From: KBS-96 sp964247975
GTDB taxonomy: Bacteria > Acidobacteriota > Terriglobia > Bryobacterales > Bryobacteraceae
Length of the DNA: 64,000 nucleotides
NCBI GenBank assembly: GCA_964247975.1
Contig: CAXTWH010000016.1
Location: forward strand, 1-64,000
Reading direction: 5' to 3'
Positions 16,751 to 26,144 of this stretch are shown one piece after another. The first letter of the stretch is position 1. Each line of letters opens with the position of its first letter. The notes below the pieces were generated by a model. It had not been told where the DNA came from. It saw only the letters and a list, made by a program, of their open reading frames with translations, and searched no databases. Both the position numbers and the translations under genes were made by a program.

Positions 16751-17386
16751 TTAGCGCAGCTCCGCTTGCAGGTCAGCAGGCACGTCTTTGATTGTTCCGC
16801 TGGTGGTTCTTTGCAATGCTCTGACGTAGGCGATAATTGCCCAGCGGTCGTGTTCCACAATCTGGTACCGGTAAGCGGGCATGCTGCGGCGGCCATGTGT
16901 AATCACGTCAAAAAAATCGCCGTCGGCGAAGCCCTTTACGCGGTCATCCACCATGCTGGAAGCAATCCAGTTACTGCGCGCGCCGACGATTCCCTTACCG
17001 TTCCCTGCCCGTCCGTGGCACGGCACACAATAAGTATTGAACCGCGCTTGGCCTAGTTGCAGGAGTTCCGGCGTAATCGGCAATTGGTTCTGCGCGACAT
17101 ACATTCCATTGACTTGCCCCGTGTAGAAGGCCTCATTTTGCGTTTTGACTCCCTCTTGCATCGTCAGGGTGCCGGGAACCGGACGACGCTCAGCGCGGCC
17201 ATCATCAAAACCGGAAAACGCGCTGGTGCCTTGCGGGTAATACCGCGGCTGCTGGCGCATGTCGTTAAAGATTTCAATGGCTGGTTTGCGCGACGTGCTG
17301 CCGGCGCACGAACTGAGCAGCGCCGCTGTCGAAAACACAAAAGCGGCGATAATTTTAGCGTTAGCCACTTTTTCTTCGAAACTCAC
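16751..17386 (-). CDS. actE: Alternative complex III mono-haem cytochrome c lipoprotein ActE
   Basis: 211 residues. A lipoprotein signal ends in LSSC with Cys27 as the acylated residue. A single CVPCH haem motif lies at 120-124 in a cytochrome c domain with a distal Met in RRSMPAY. It is the membrane-tethered exit cytochrome of alternative complex III and should pass electrons to the caa3 oxidase. The start is GTG at 17386, which overlaps the actD stop as GTGA and follows AGGAAA. Earlier in-frame starts lie inside actD and would bury the signal peptide. Confidence 0.93.
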   Translation of the reverse strand: MSFEEKVANAKIIAAFVFSTAALLSSCAGSTSRKPAIEIFNDMRQQPRYYPQGTSAFSGFDDGRAERRPVPGTLTMQEGVKTQNEAFYTGQVNGMYVAQNQLPITPELLQLGQARFNTYCVPCHGRAGNGKGIVGARSNWIASSMVDDRVKGFADGDFFDVITHGRRSMPAYRYQIVEHDRWAIIAYVRALQRTTSGTIKDVPADLQAELR

Positions 17387-17940
17387 TTTCCTACTACCTC
17401 CACGGATGTGGCTCCGGCTCCTTCGAGCACTTTCACACATTCCTGCGCATCAAACTGCGGGTCCGACGCTTCAATCGCCAGCACAAAACCATCGTCGTTG
17501 ATGCGATCGGCTTGCGTGTAATTGAAAATCGGATGATAAAACTGCGGCAGCCGGTTGACGCCCAGCATTCCGAAAAGCGATCCAAAAGCCGAACATAAAA
17601 TCATCAGCTCGAACATAATCGGAATTGAAAAAGTAAAGGCAAACAGCGGCTTGCCGCCCACAATAATGGGGTAATCCACTGCGCTGGCCCACCAAATAAA
17701 ACTAGCCGCCGCCGTAACGCCTGCTGCGCCGCAGCAGATCACAAACCAGCCGAGTTTCGACGGCTTGTTGCCTAGCGTTTCATCAATGCCGTGAACCGGA
17801 AACGGCGTGTAAGCTTCCAGCTTCGAGTAACCTTTATGTCGGATTTCCTCAATAGCTTTCAGCAGAACGTTTTCGTCCTGGAATTCGCCCACCGCCCCGT
17901 AAAGGCCCTTGTAGCTTGCTTTGTTATTAGACGATGCCAT
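17383..17940 (-). CDS. actD: Alternative complex III subunit ActD (DUF3341)
   Basis: 185 residues with two membrane helices (about 62-84 and 98-120) and soluble ends, the standard DUF3341 layout. The N-terminal GAVGEFQDENVLLKAIEEIR and YTPFPVHGIDE segments are family signatures. Its ATG lies inside the last codons of actC (14-base overlap), with AGGAG four bases upstream. It is a structural subunit without cofactors. Confidence 0.93.
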   Translation of the reverse strand: MASSNNKASYKGLYGAVGEFQDENVLLKAIEEIRHKGYSKLEAYTPFPVHGIDETLGNKPSKLGWFVICCGAAGVTAAASFIWWASAVDYPIIVGGKPLFAFTFSIPIMFELMILCSAFGSLFGMLGVNRLPQFYHPIFNYTQADRINDDGFVLAIEASDPQFDAQECVKVLEGAGATSVEVVGK

Positions 17941-19384
17941 GAGACTCCTGCGCGCTTACTTCATGAGTTTCCAGGTAATGGTCATAAACGTGATCCACGT
18001 GCTTTTGGCTGGAAAGCGTTCCTTTCACTTCCGCAATCGCGATAATCGGGCAGAACTTCACAAACAGCAGATACAAAGTTAAGAACAACCCGAACGTTCC
18101 GATATAGGTGCAGATATCTACCCAAGTCGGCTTGAAATAACCCCAGGAAGAAGGTAAAAAGTCGCGGTGCAATGAAAGCACGATAATCACAAACCGTTCA
18201 AACCACATACCGATATTGGTGGTAATCGAGATGATAAACATCACCGCAATATTGCGGCGCATCTTCTTCACCCAGAAGAACTGCGGAATAATGCAGTTGC
18301 AGATGAACATGGTCCACCAGGCCCACCAGTACGGACCCACGATGCGGTTCAGGAATCCGAACTGTTCGTACGGGTCGCCGCTATACCAAGCGATATAAAA
18401 TTCTGTGGCGTAGGAATAACCGACCAGGGTGCCTGTCGCCAGAATCACCTTGTTCATCAGTTCCAGATGCCGCATCGTAATAATGTTTTCGAGATGCAGA
18501 ATGTACCGCGTGATCAGCAGCAGCGTCATCACCATCGCGAAACCGGAAAACACCGCACCGCCAACAAAATAAGGCGGGAAAATGGTGGTGTGCCAGCCAG
18601 GAATCACCGAAACCGCGAAATCGAAGCTGACGATGGTGTGCACCGAAAGCACCAGCGGGGTCGAAATACCGGCCAGAATCATGTACGCCTTCTCATAATG
18701 TTTCCAGTGCGCCGAAGCTCCGCGCCAGCCTAGCGAAAGAATGCCGTAGATCACTTTGCGAAGTCCCGCTTTGGAGCGGTCCCGCAGCACGGCCAAATCA
18801 GGAATTAATCCCGTGTACCAGAACAAAACCGACACCGTTCCGTAGGTGCTGACCGCGAACACGTCCCATTCCAGCGGACTGCGGTAGTTCTGCCACATGT
18901 GCAGATACGTGTTGGGAATCGGGAACAGCCAGTAAATCGCGCGCCACGGGCGACCGGTATGGAACAACGGGAAGATAGCGGCGCAGGCCACCGCGAAAAT
19001 CGTCATGGCTTCAGCAGCGCGGTTAATAGCGGTTCTCCATTTCTGCCGGAGCAGAAACAAAATCGCGGAAATCAGCGTACCGGCGTGGCCGATACCGATC
19101 CACCACACGAAGTTGGTGATGTCCCAGGCCCAGCCGGAGGGACTGTTGTTGCCCCAAACGCCGATGCCCCGCGACACCAGGTAAGTCAACATACTCAGCA
19201 GCAGCAGCAGCAAAGTGCCGGTGATGGAAATCATCACCCACCAGGCGGTAGGCGTTTTCTTCCATTCCGTAATGCTGCTGATTTGTTCCGTGATGTCGTG
19301 ATAGTTCATGTTCCCTGTCAGCATGGGAGGGTTACATTCTTCACGAATAATGTTTGCTAGGTCAGCCTTCGCCAGTTCAGCCAT
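17927..19384 (-). CDS. actC: Alternative complex III quinol-binding membrane subunit ActC (NrfD/PsrC family)
   Basis: 485 residues with about ten membrane helices. NrfD/PsrC-family signatures include FVWWIGIGHAGTLISAILFLLRQKWRT, GRPWRAIYWLFPIPNTYLHMWQN and the HTIVSFDFAVSVIPGWHTTIFPPYFV block. In solved ActABCDEF structures this subunit holds the quinol site on the periplasmic side. The start codon abuts the actB stop (TAAATG), so translation is coupled. Confidence 0.95.
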   Translation of the reverse strand: MAELAKADLANIIREECNPPMLTGNMNYHDITEQISSITEWKKTPTAWWVMISITGTLLLLLLSMLTYLVSRGIGVWGNNSPSGWAWDITNFVWWIGIGHAGTLISAILFLLRQKWRTAINRAAEAMTIFAVACAAIFPLFHTGRPWRAIYWLFPIPNTYLHMWQNYRSPLEWDVFAVSTYGTVSVLFWYTGLIPDLAVLRDRSKAGLRKVIYGILSLGWRGASAHWKHYEKAYMILAGISTPLVLSVHTIVSFDFAVSVIPGWHTTIFPPYFVGGAVFSGFAMVMTLLLITRYILHLENIITMRHLELMNKVILATGTLVGYSYATEFYIAWYSGDPYEQFGFLNRIVGPYWWAWWTMFICNCIIPQFFWVKKMRRNIAVMFIISITTNIGMWFERFVIIVLSLHRDFLPSSWGYFKPTWVDICTYIGTFGLFLTLYLLFVKFCPIIAIAEVKGTLSSQKHVDHVYDHYLETHEVSAQESHGIV

Positions 19385-22378
19385 TTATGCCAGCTCCGGA
19401 TTGGTATTGCGAATCTTCGCCATATAGCTTGTGCGCGGCCGGGTGTTCAGTTCGGCCAGCAAAAGGTAATTACGCTCATGATTCTTCAACTTAGATACAA
19501 GTGTATTCGGATCGTTTACATCGCCAAAGATAATAGCGTCCGCCGGGCAGGTCTGCTGGCAGGCAGTTTGGATTTCGCCGTCCTTGATCGGAACAGGCGG
19601 CTTGTTTTGCCGGTGGCCTTCGTATTTGGCGCGGATTTTGGTTTCCTGAATGCGCTGCACGCAGTAATTGCATTTTTCCATAACGCCGCGCATGCGCACA
19701 GTCACGTCCGGATTAAACACCATCTTTTCTACTTCCGTAATATTACGGTGCCAGTTGAAGAAGTTAAACCGGCGAACCTTATACGGGCAGTTATTCATGC
19801 AATAGCGCGTGCCGACGCAGCGATTGTAGGTCATGTCGTTCAAGCCTTCCGGGCTGTGAACGGTGGCGTCCACCGGGCAGACGTTTTCGCAGGGCGCATT
19901 TTCGCACTGCATACAAGGCAGCGGTTGATTCACAACTTCCGCTTCTTCAATGCTGCCGGTGTAGTAGCGATCCACGCGAATCCAGTACATATGGCGGCCG
20001 CGATGCACTTGGTCTTTTCCAACAATCGGAATGTTGTTTTCAGCCTGGCAGGCGATGGTACAAGCTTGGCAGCCGATACAAGAAGCCAAATCAATCGCCA
20101 TGCCCCACTGGTATCCGGTGTTCCAGGTCATCTGCGGATACAAGCTCATCGGAGTGGGCGTTTCCACCTGTTCTTCGACGTATTTAGGATTTTTCGTGAT
20201 TTCTTCGAGCGACACTTCCACAATCGGACGCCGCCCTTCCATCGAATCATGCGTTTGAGTGGAAACCAGCAACTCGTGGCGGTCGGTTTTTTCGAGCGTC
20301 AGATCAGTCGCAATGTTGTAAGCGGTGGAAGTTCGCAGCGGGTAGCCGTTATAGCCCACGCCCTTGCCGACGCGTCCGCAGTGTTCACGGCCATAGCCCA
20401 GCAGAACCGTCACCGATTCATCAGCATGGCCTGGCTGAACCATTACAGGCATTTCCACAATGAAATTGCCGCGTTTTAGATTCACCACTTGCCCGTCTAC
20501 CAACCCTAATTTGTTCATGGTCTGGTAGCTCATCAGCGCGGCATTGTCCCACACCAATTTCGTTACCGGGCGGGGCAATTCCTGAAGCCAGCCGTTATTG
20601 GCATGGGTGCCGTCATACATCCAGTCATCCGGATAAAAAACCACTTCCAAACCCGAACCGGCTTTAGGCAGGGCGGCGGCTGCGGCTTTCGCCTGGGCCA
20701 CGTTCGCGCTTACTTTTACCGCCGGTTGAGCCGTGTTGGCAATCACGCCGGTGTGCAGCGCGGATTCCCAGGATTTTGCCGCATTGGCACCGAACTGCTT
20801 GTTCCAATAATTGGCAACAATGTCGTAACCGGATTTGTCCTGATAGCCGACAATTTCCGCCACGATTTCCGGCTGCGATTTGCCGCCATAAAGCGGCATA
20901 ACCATCGGCTGCTGGATGGCTGCTGTTCCGTCGGACGAAGCCGCATCACCCCAGGATTCCAGGAAATGCGCTTCCGGCACGGCCCATTTCGCCAACTGCC
21001 AGGTTTCGTTCAGTTCAGCGCCCACAAACACGCTAACAGGCGCTTTCTTGATCGCATCGCCTAAATGCAGGTCATATGGCGCGGTGAAAACAGGGTTGCC
21101 GCCCAGAATCACCAACTGCTTCACCTGGCCGCCATTCAAATCGGCTGCCAGAGTTTTCAGGGCATTCAACCCGGAATTTTCGGTATCGTAAACCGGCTTG
21201 GTGAAGGTCACGGTTTGGCCGATGTTGCCAAGCGTTTGATTGATGGCAAACACCAGCGCATGAACCGCCGGCGGCTGGTTGGCCCCAGCTATCACCAGCG
21301 ATTTTCCGTCGTTGGCTTTCAGGTCTTTTGCTACCGCAGTGATCCATTTAGCGCGTTTATCGTTTCCTGCCGGAGTCTGGCCGTTCAAAGCCGCCGCCAA
21401 ATCGGAAGCAAACGCCGGAATCTCCACTGAACGGAGGCGCAAACGATGATCGGCGTTCATGCCGGTCAAAGAATGACGGCTTTCCACTGCGTACAGCCGG
21501 GTCATGTCGGACGATTTTTCACCCGGATGGCGGCGTTTTGTCCAAAGTTTCGAAGGCCGCACCGAACCGGAATTTGCGCTCAGAAAGTCATCATCGAGCG
21601 CCAGCGTCACATTGGCTTTATCAAAAGCGTAATGCGGAGTTAATGGCTGGCCGAAAGCAATGGTTGAGCCTTCCAGCACATTTTCCGGCGCAAACGCATC
21701 GTATTCAATCCATTTTGCCTGCGGATAAGCTTTCAGCGTGGCAGTTTTCAAAGCCCGGTAAGAAGGCGAGATGATTTTGCCGCTGAGAAAGCGCAGGCCC
21801 GCGCCCTGGCCCATTTGAGGCTTAAAGTCAGATTGAATGAAACTGGTGTATTCTTCCCAGCCGGATTCACTGCCGTCTCTCGTCACCTTTTGGGCGCGAT
21901 CCGGATCGTACAAGCTGAGAATCGCGGCCTGTCCGTGAACCGAGCAAGCCCCCAAGCTATACGGATGCTCGGGATTGCCTTCAATCTTGGTGGGGCGGCC
22001 GTCGTGTGTTTGCACCGCCAAGCCCATTGCTTCCCCGGCATGTTGCATCACGGTAGCATAGGAATACGCCTGGCCCGGAATCCAATCTTCAATTCCTTTG
22101 GAAGCTGGAAGAACGTTCTCCATCGGTCGGCGGCAGGCGGCCAGCCCCGCCAAACCAAACGAAGCCGCCATGATCTTCAGAATATTTCGCCGGGAAGCGC
22201 CTTCAAACGTTTCCACTCCGCCGGGAAATTCCTGGGACACCCACTCGCGAAATTCTTTGGTATCGGCCAGTTCATCCAAACTGCGCCAATACTGCTTTCC
22301 CGCCTTGTCTTTCAACGGCGTAGAAATTTGAACAAGCTGATTACTCATTGATAAGGGAACTTGGGGATCTTGATTCAT
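19385..22378 (-). CDS. actB: Alternative complex III iron-sulfur subunit ActB (molybdopterin oxidoreductase-like plus ferredoxin domain)
   Basis: 997 residues, a fusion of a cofactor-free molybdopterin-oxidoreductase-like half (to about residue 720) and a four-cluster ferredoxin half. A Tat signal, SRRNILKIM at 62-70, is followed by GLAGLAAC with a possible lipidated Cys82. Cluster motifs near the C-terminus include CIGCQACTIAC, CMQCENAPCENVCP, CVGTRYCMNNCP, CNYC and ACQQTCP. It carries electrons between the quinol site and the haem subunits at the periplasmic face. It starts 11 bases after actA. Its length and order match the fused ActB type. Confidence 0.95.
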   Translation of the reverse strand: MNQDPQVPLSMSNQLVQISTPLKDKAGKQYWRSLDELADTKEFREWVSQEFPGGVETFEGASRRNILKIMAASFGLAGLAACRRPMENVLPASKGIEDWIPGQAYSYATVMQHAGEAMGLAVQTHDGRPTKIEGNPEHPYSLGACSVHGQAAILSLYDPDRAQKVTRDGSESGWEEYTSFIQSDFKPQMGQGAGLRFLSGKIISPSYRALKTATLKAYPQAKWIEYDAFAPENVLEGSTIAFGQPLTPHYAFDKANVTLALDDDFLSANSGSVRPSKLWTKRRHPGEKSSDMTRLYAVESRHSLTGMNADHRLRLRSVEIPAFASDLAAALNGQTPAGNDKRAKWITAVAKDLKANDGKSLVIAGANQPPAVHALVFAINQTLGNIGQTVTFTKPVYDTENSGLNALKTLAADLNGGQVKQLVILGGNPVFTAPYDLHLGDAIKKAPVSVFVGAELNETWQLAKWAVPEAHFLESWGDAASSDGTAAIQQPMVMPLYGGKSQPEIVAEIVGYQDKSGYDIVANYWNKQFGANAAKSWESALHTGVIANTAQPAVKVSANVAQAKAAAAALPKAGSGLEVVFYPDDWMYDGTHANNGWLQELPRPVTKLVWDNAALMSYQTMNKLGLVDGQVVNLKRGNFIVEMPVMVQPGHADESVTVLLGYGREHCGRVGKGVGYNGYPLRTSTAYNIATDLTLEKTDRHELLVSTQTHDSMEGRRPIVEVSLEEITKNPKYVEEQVETPTPMSLYPQMTWNTGYQWGMAIDLASCIGCQACTIACQAENNIPIVGKDQVHRGRHMYWIRVDRYYTGSIEEAEVVNQPLPCMQCENAPCENVCPVDATVHSPEGLNDMTYNRCVGTRYCMNNCPYKVRRFNFFNWHRNITEVEKMVFNPDVTVRMRGVMEKCNYCVQRIQETKIRAKYEGHRQNKPPVPIKDGEIQTACQQTCPADAIIFGDVNDPNTLVSKLKNHERNYLLLAELNTRPRTSYMAKIRNTNPELA

Positions 22379-22389
22379 CGGTTTGCTCC

Positions 22390-23043
22390 CTAGCGATGAC
22401 AGCCGGAGCAGTTCACCGGCGGATTAATATGTTTTTCGGCGATAATGCGTCGCCCGATCTCGGCTGGATCCTCGCCGTTCGGCGGCGTCCAATCGAGTTT
22501 AGTCACAAACTGAACCGGGCGCAGATTCGGAGCCGGATTGCGATGGCAATCCAGGCACCAGCCCATGTTCAGCGGTTTTACCTGCTGCACTTCCACCATC
22601 TGGTCAATGCGACCGTGGCAACTGACGCAACTGACGCCGGAATTAATATGTGAGCTGTGGTTGAAAAAAACGTATTCAGCTAATTTATGCACCCGCACCC
22701 ACTGCACCGGTTGGCCGGTCACATAGCTGTCGCGCACTTTTTCAAGCAGCGGACTTTCGGATTTTACCCGCGTATGGCAGTTCATACAAGTCTGGGTAGG
22801 CGGAATGGCCGCATACGCTGCTTTATAAACGGTGTAGTGGCAGTAGTAACAATCCATGCCCATGTTGCCGGCGTGCAGTTTATGGCTGTACGGAACCGGT
22901 TGCACGGGCGTATAGCCTGTTTTCACCACCGTCGGATAAGTTAGGTAAGAATAAAGCGCAATACCGACTACTGCGCCGACTGACAACAAGATGCCACCCA
23001 ACCGGACATATTTGTCAACTGTCTTCGGAAAGAAAGCTGCCAT
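22390..23043 (-). CDS. actA: Alternative complex III pentahaem cytochrome ActA
   Basis: 217 residues. One N-terminal membrane helix (about 14-34) anchors a periplasmic domain with five CXXCH motifs at 65-69, 86-90, 139-143, 163-167 and 212-216. Five haems and the position as first gene define ActA. Histidines such as those in PYSHKLHAGN, VFFNHSSHIN and EKHINPP are probable sixth ligands. It starts the 12.7 kb operon that continues through the caa3 oxidase. Confidence 0.95.
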   Translation of the reverse strand: MAAFFPKTVDKYVRLGGILLSVGAVVGIALYSYLTYPTVVKTGYTPVQPVPYSHKLHAGNMGMDCYYCHYTVYKAAYAAIPPTQTCMNCHTRVKSESPLLEKVRDSYVTGQPVQWVRVHKLAEYVFFNHSSHINSGVSCVSCHGRIDQMVEVQQVKPLNMGWCLDCHRNPAPNLRPVQFVTKLDWTPPNGEDPAEIGRRIIAEKHINPPVNCSGCHR

Positions 23044-23098
23044 TTCAGAACATTAACCTCGTGGTCCGAACTTCTATGACTCGTCCCCGCTTACACTG

Positions 23099-23121
23099 TG
23101 GTTTCACTGGATTGGAAACCA
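23099..23121. promoter_or_regulatory. Inverted repeat between actA and the divergent sensor kinase gene
   Basis: TGGTTTC and GAAACCA are perfect 7-base arms with a 9-base spacer. The element lies 56 bases before actA and 86 bases before the kinase start, in the only intergenic space that can hold both promoters. It is a candidate operator for the neighbouring response regulator. Confidence 0.4.
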
Positions 23122-23206
23122 GCCTACCTCGCAATATGCAATTCTTCTTATTCGGAGTACGAAAATCTATCATAGCTACATTTTTTCTGGCATGGAGAGA
23201 AATTTT

Positions 23207-24616
23207 ATGGGCTCAGCCGTAAATCCACTACTGAATGAGACAAAACAAATTAGATCCATCCGGAAAGCTTTTGGAGATTTGCGCGTCCGCCCGAAGCTGG
23301 TTCTACTCCACAACGTATTCTTTCTAGTACTCGCTGCCTCTGTCTACTTCTCAGTAATTCCAGTATTTGAAGATAAAATCGCCGCTGCCAAGCAGCGTGA
23401 GCTGGCGATGATCACCGAACTTTTTCAAGCCGATATTCCGTCCGCGACCAGCAAAAGTGTAGGCGGTTTACCTGGGTATAACTACAGAGAAGGTTTAGCA
23501 CGGGACCTGGAATTATCTTATGCGGGTCAGAATTTTCTGACCGAGCACCCGGACTTGGTTTGGCAGCAAGACGCAAACACGCTGTTCCGGACAGGCCGAC
23601 TTCTAGGCGAGTACCGCCGCATACAATTATCCCCGGGTTTTTACGAGGATGCGGTGAAGCGAGCCCGTACCTTGTTATTTGCGGTTCTCGGTTCTATTTA
23701 TATCCTGTCGATTGGCATTATGGAGTTTTTCATCATGCCGCAGTATGTTTATCTTCCCTTGCGGCTGATGCTGGATGCGGATGCCGCCACGCTGCGCGGC
23801 GATCGCGTGAATGAAATGATTGATCCGGAGCGTATCTCCGACGACGAAATCGGCCAGATTATGGCCTCGCGCAACGAAACTGTGGCCCAGCTTCGGCAGC
23901 AGGAAGATCACTTAGCGAGCGCGCTCCGCCAGATTGAAGAACAAGACCGGCTGGTCAGCCTAGGGCTATTATCGACCAGCGTGGCGCATGAATTAAATAC
24001 GCCTTTGGCGGTGCTAATCGGCTCGATCGAAAAACTGATCGAAACTCACCCCCAAGGGCCGACGCGGGAGCGTTTAGAGCGCATGCGCCGCGTGGCCCAG
24101 CGATTAAAAAAAATTAGTGAAAGCCTGCTTGATTTTGCGCGGCAGCGCAAGGAAACGCTGGAGCCGGTCGAACTTCGTTCCCTGATTGATGAAAGCTGGA
24201 GCCTGGTAGCCATTGATGAAAAGGCTTCCCTGGTTCATTTTGAAAACGCCGTGCAGCAGACAGATGTAGTAATTGGCAATGCTGACCGCCTAATTCAAGT
24301 GTTTGTGAATCTGCTTCGCAATGCGCTGAACGCGGTTCCGGCCAGTGGCAGCATTCGCGTTGCTTCAAAAAAGTTCAGTCGCGGCGGCCAGTGTTGGGTC
24401 TGCTGCGCCGTGCGCGACAATGGACCTGGTATCCCCGCTAGTGTTCTGCCAAACTTATTTGAAGCTTTTGTTTCTACCCGCCTGGACGCGAAAGGAACCG
24501 GCCTGGGTTTAACTGTTGCGGAGGGAATTGTAACTCAGCATGGGGGAACTATTTCAGCTATGAACTGCCCGGAAGGAGGAGCCTCGCTGGAGGTGACGCT
24601 GCCGAGCGCGGCGTAG
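23207..24616 (+). CDS. Membrane sensor histidine kinase, RegB-like H-box
   Basis: 469 residues. Two membrane helices (about 30-55 and 155-185) flank a periplasmic loop of about 100 residues, followed by a HAMP-like linker, a coiled coil and the dimerisation domain with SVAHELNTPLAVL (His261). The ATPase domain has the N box (VNLLRNALNAV), DNGPGIP and GTGLGLTVAEGI. The HELNTPL box resembles RegB/PrrB redox kinases (HELGTPL), but no quinone motif GGxxNPF is seen. The second ATG is preferred because GGAGAG lies 7 bases upstream. It is divergent from the act-cox operon and followed by its likely partner regulator. Confidence 0.9.
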   Translation: MGSAVNPLLNETKQIRSIRKAFGDLRVRPKLVLLHNVFFLVLAASVYFSVIPVFEDKIAAAKQRELAMITELFQADIPSATSKSVGGLPGYNYREGLARDLELSYAGQNFLTEHPDLVWQQDANTLFRTGRLLGEYRRIQLSPGFYEDAVKRARTLLFAVLGSIYILSIGIMEFFIMPQYVYLPLRLMLDADAATLRGDRVNEMIDPERISDDEIGQIMASRNETVAQLRQQEDHLASALRQIEEQDRLVSLGLLSTSVAHELNTPLAVLIGSIEKLIETHPQGPTRERLERMRRVAQRLKKISESLLDFARQRKETLEPVELRSLIDESWSLVAIDEKASLVHFENAVQQTDVVIGNADRLIQVFVNLLRNALNAVPASGSIRVASKKFSRGGQCWVCCAVRDNGPGIPASVLPNLFEAFVSTRLDAKGTGLGLTVAEGIVTQHGGTISAMNCPEGGASLEVTLPSAA

Positions 24617-24679
24617 GAATTTACGCAACCAAATGCCGGTTTACTTTGCGTTCTTAATAAAACCGCTGACCAACCTGTC

Positions 24680-25309
24680 ATGAGCGAACAAAATTCAGTT
24701 CCCGGCAGCTTAGTCGAAATCGCTGTTCTCGACGACGATCTCGATTTCCGCAACTACGTCGAAGATTTTCTGAAGGACGAAGGGCCTTATGCCGTTCGCA
24801 CCTTCGCTCACCCCGATGAATTATTTAAAGCCGCTGAACAACAACTGCCCGATATTGTGCTGCTCGACATGAAAATGGGCGAAGTGACCGGGGACAAAGT
24901 GGTGGAACAACTGCTGCTGCGGTGGCCGGAGTTGTGCATCATTGTTGTGACCGGCTATCCGTCACTCGAAGACATGCGGGCCACTTTCAAGCTGCGGGTG
25001 TTTGATTACCTGCCAAAGCCATTCTCCTTGGCGCAGTTGCGGCAAACGCTGCAAAATGCGGTGGAAGCTTTCAAGCTAGGACGCACGCCGCAGGATCGTT
25101 TGCGGGAACGCCTGGGCCACCGCATTAAGCTGTTAAGAGTGGAACGAGACTGGTCTTTGAAAGATTTAGCGGCAGCAACCAGACTCAGCGTTTCGCAGAT
25201 CAGCTCCATTGAACGAGGAGCGAACCTGCCCAGCATTGAAAGCCTGCTTTCACTTTGCCGCGCTTTCCAGAAAAAACCTTCGGAGATACTGGCCTCAATT
25301 GACTTTTAA
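24680..25309 (+). CDS. Response regulator with XRE-type helix-turn-helix output
   Basis: 209 residues. A receiver domain holds the acidic pocket LDDD (residues 18-20), the phosphoacceptor Asp63 (IVLLDMKM), Thr91 and Lys113. A linker leads to a C-terminal XRE/Cro-type domain from about residue 144 (LRVERDWSLKDLAAATRLSVSQISSIERGANLPSIESLLSL). Receivers joined to an XRE output are uncommon; RegA-type partners carry a Fis-like helix-turn-helix. It follows the kinase gene by 63 bases and should be its partner, and the nearby act-cox operon is its likely target. Confidence 0.9.
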   Translation: MSEQNSVPGSLVEIAVLDDDLDFRNYVEDFLKDEGPYAVRTFAHPDELFKAAEQQLPDIVLLDMKMGEVTGDKVVEQLLLRWPELCIIVVTGYPSLEDMRATFKLRVFDYLPKPFSLAQLRQTLQNAVEAFKLGRTPQDRLRERLGHRIKLLRVERDWSLKDLAAATRLSVSQISSIERGANLPSIESLLSLCRAFQKKPSEILASIDF

Positions 25310-26120
25310 GCCTTTTGGAAAGAAGCGCTGGACGTTTGAAATCCCTGAACAGCTAAAAACCAGTTGGATTTCGCCTATTCAGCTTACATTAGCCGGCCTG
25401 CTCCTGTTCAGCTCGGCCAACATTGCCCCGGCGCAGCAGAATGCGCCCAAACCTTTTCCGTTTCATGAAAAACTGGAATACCGCATTGAATGGCGTTTGA
25501 TTACGGCCGGAACAGCGCAGATCGATATTGCGCCTTCCGGCACCAATTGGGAAACCAAACTGAAGCTGCAAAGCGCGGGCATGGTCAGCAGGTTGTATCT
25601 GGTGAACGATACCTACCGAGCTTTAACCACTGACCAGTTCTGCGGAATCAACACGGCGTTTGATGCGCAAGAAGGCAAGCGCCATCGAACATCCAGCCTG
25701 AATTTCGATAACACGCAACACAAACTGAAATTCCAGGAACACGATCTGGTTAAGAACACCACCAAAACGAGAGAAGAAGTCGTTCCTCCCTGCACTCACG
25801 AGATTCTGGGCGCTTTAGGAGCGCTCCGTATGGCTAGAGTTGAGCCGGGGAAAAGCATCACTACTCCCATTACTGATGGTAAGAAAACAGTGGTGGCGCG
25901 GATCGAAGCGCAGGCTAAGGAAACCGTGTCAGCGAACGGCAAAAGCTACCCGTGCATCCGATACGAGGCTTTTCTTTTCGACAATGTGTTGTATCAAAGG
26001 AAAGGCCGGCTCTGGATTTGGATGACCGATGACACCGCCCGCGTGCCGGTACAATTCAGCGTTCGCCTTGGATTTCCTATTGGAAGCATCTCATTGACGC
26101 TGGTAAAAGACGAACGCTAG
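25299..26120 (+). CDS. DUF3108 domain secreted protein
   Basis: About 273 residues. After an N-terminal hydrophobic signal segment (LTLAGLLLFSSANIAPAQQ) comes a beta-rich DUF3108 domain: PFHEKLEYRIEWRLITAGTAQI, SRLYLVNDTYRAL, and a C-terminal MTDDTARVPVQFSVRLGFPIGSI. The domain forms a beta-barrel-like fold in periplasmic or outer-membrane-associated proteins of unknown function. The likely start is TTG at 25299, overlapping the regulator stop, with GGAGAT 11 bases upstream. An ATG at 25209 would lie inside the preceding helix-turn-helix coding region. Confidence 0.8.
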   Translation: MTFKPFGKKRWTFEIPEQLKTSWISPIQLTLAGLLLFSSANIAPAQQNAPKPFPFHEKLEYRIEWRLITAGTAQIDIAPSGTNWETKLKLQSAGMVSRLYLVNDTYRALTTDQFCGINTAFDAQEGKRHRTSSLNFDNTQHKLKFQEHDLVKNTTKTREEVVPPCTHEILGALGALRMARVEPGKSITTPITDGKKTVVARIEAQAKETVSANGKSYPCIRYEAFLFDNVLYQRKGRLWIWMTDDTARVPVQFSVRLGFPIGSISLTLVKDER

Positions 26121-26144
26121 TTATTGGCGGAATAGGCTGTTTAA

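Noticed and set aside
16741..16896. Extended N-terminus of ActF
   Set aside because: The extra 52 residues overlap actE, lack family similarity and have no ribosome binding site, whereas ATG 16740 has AAGGA before it.
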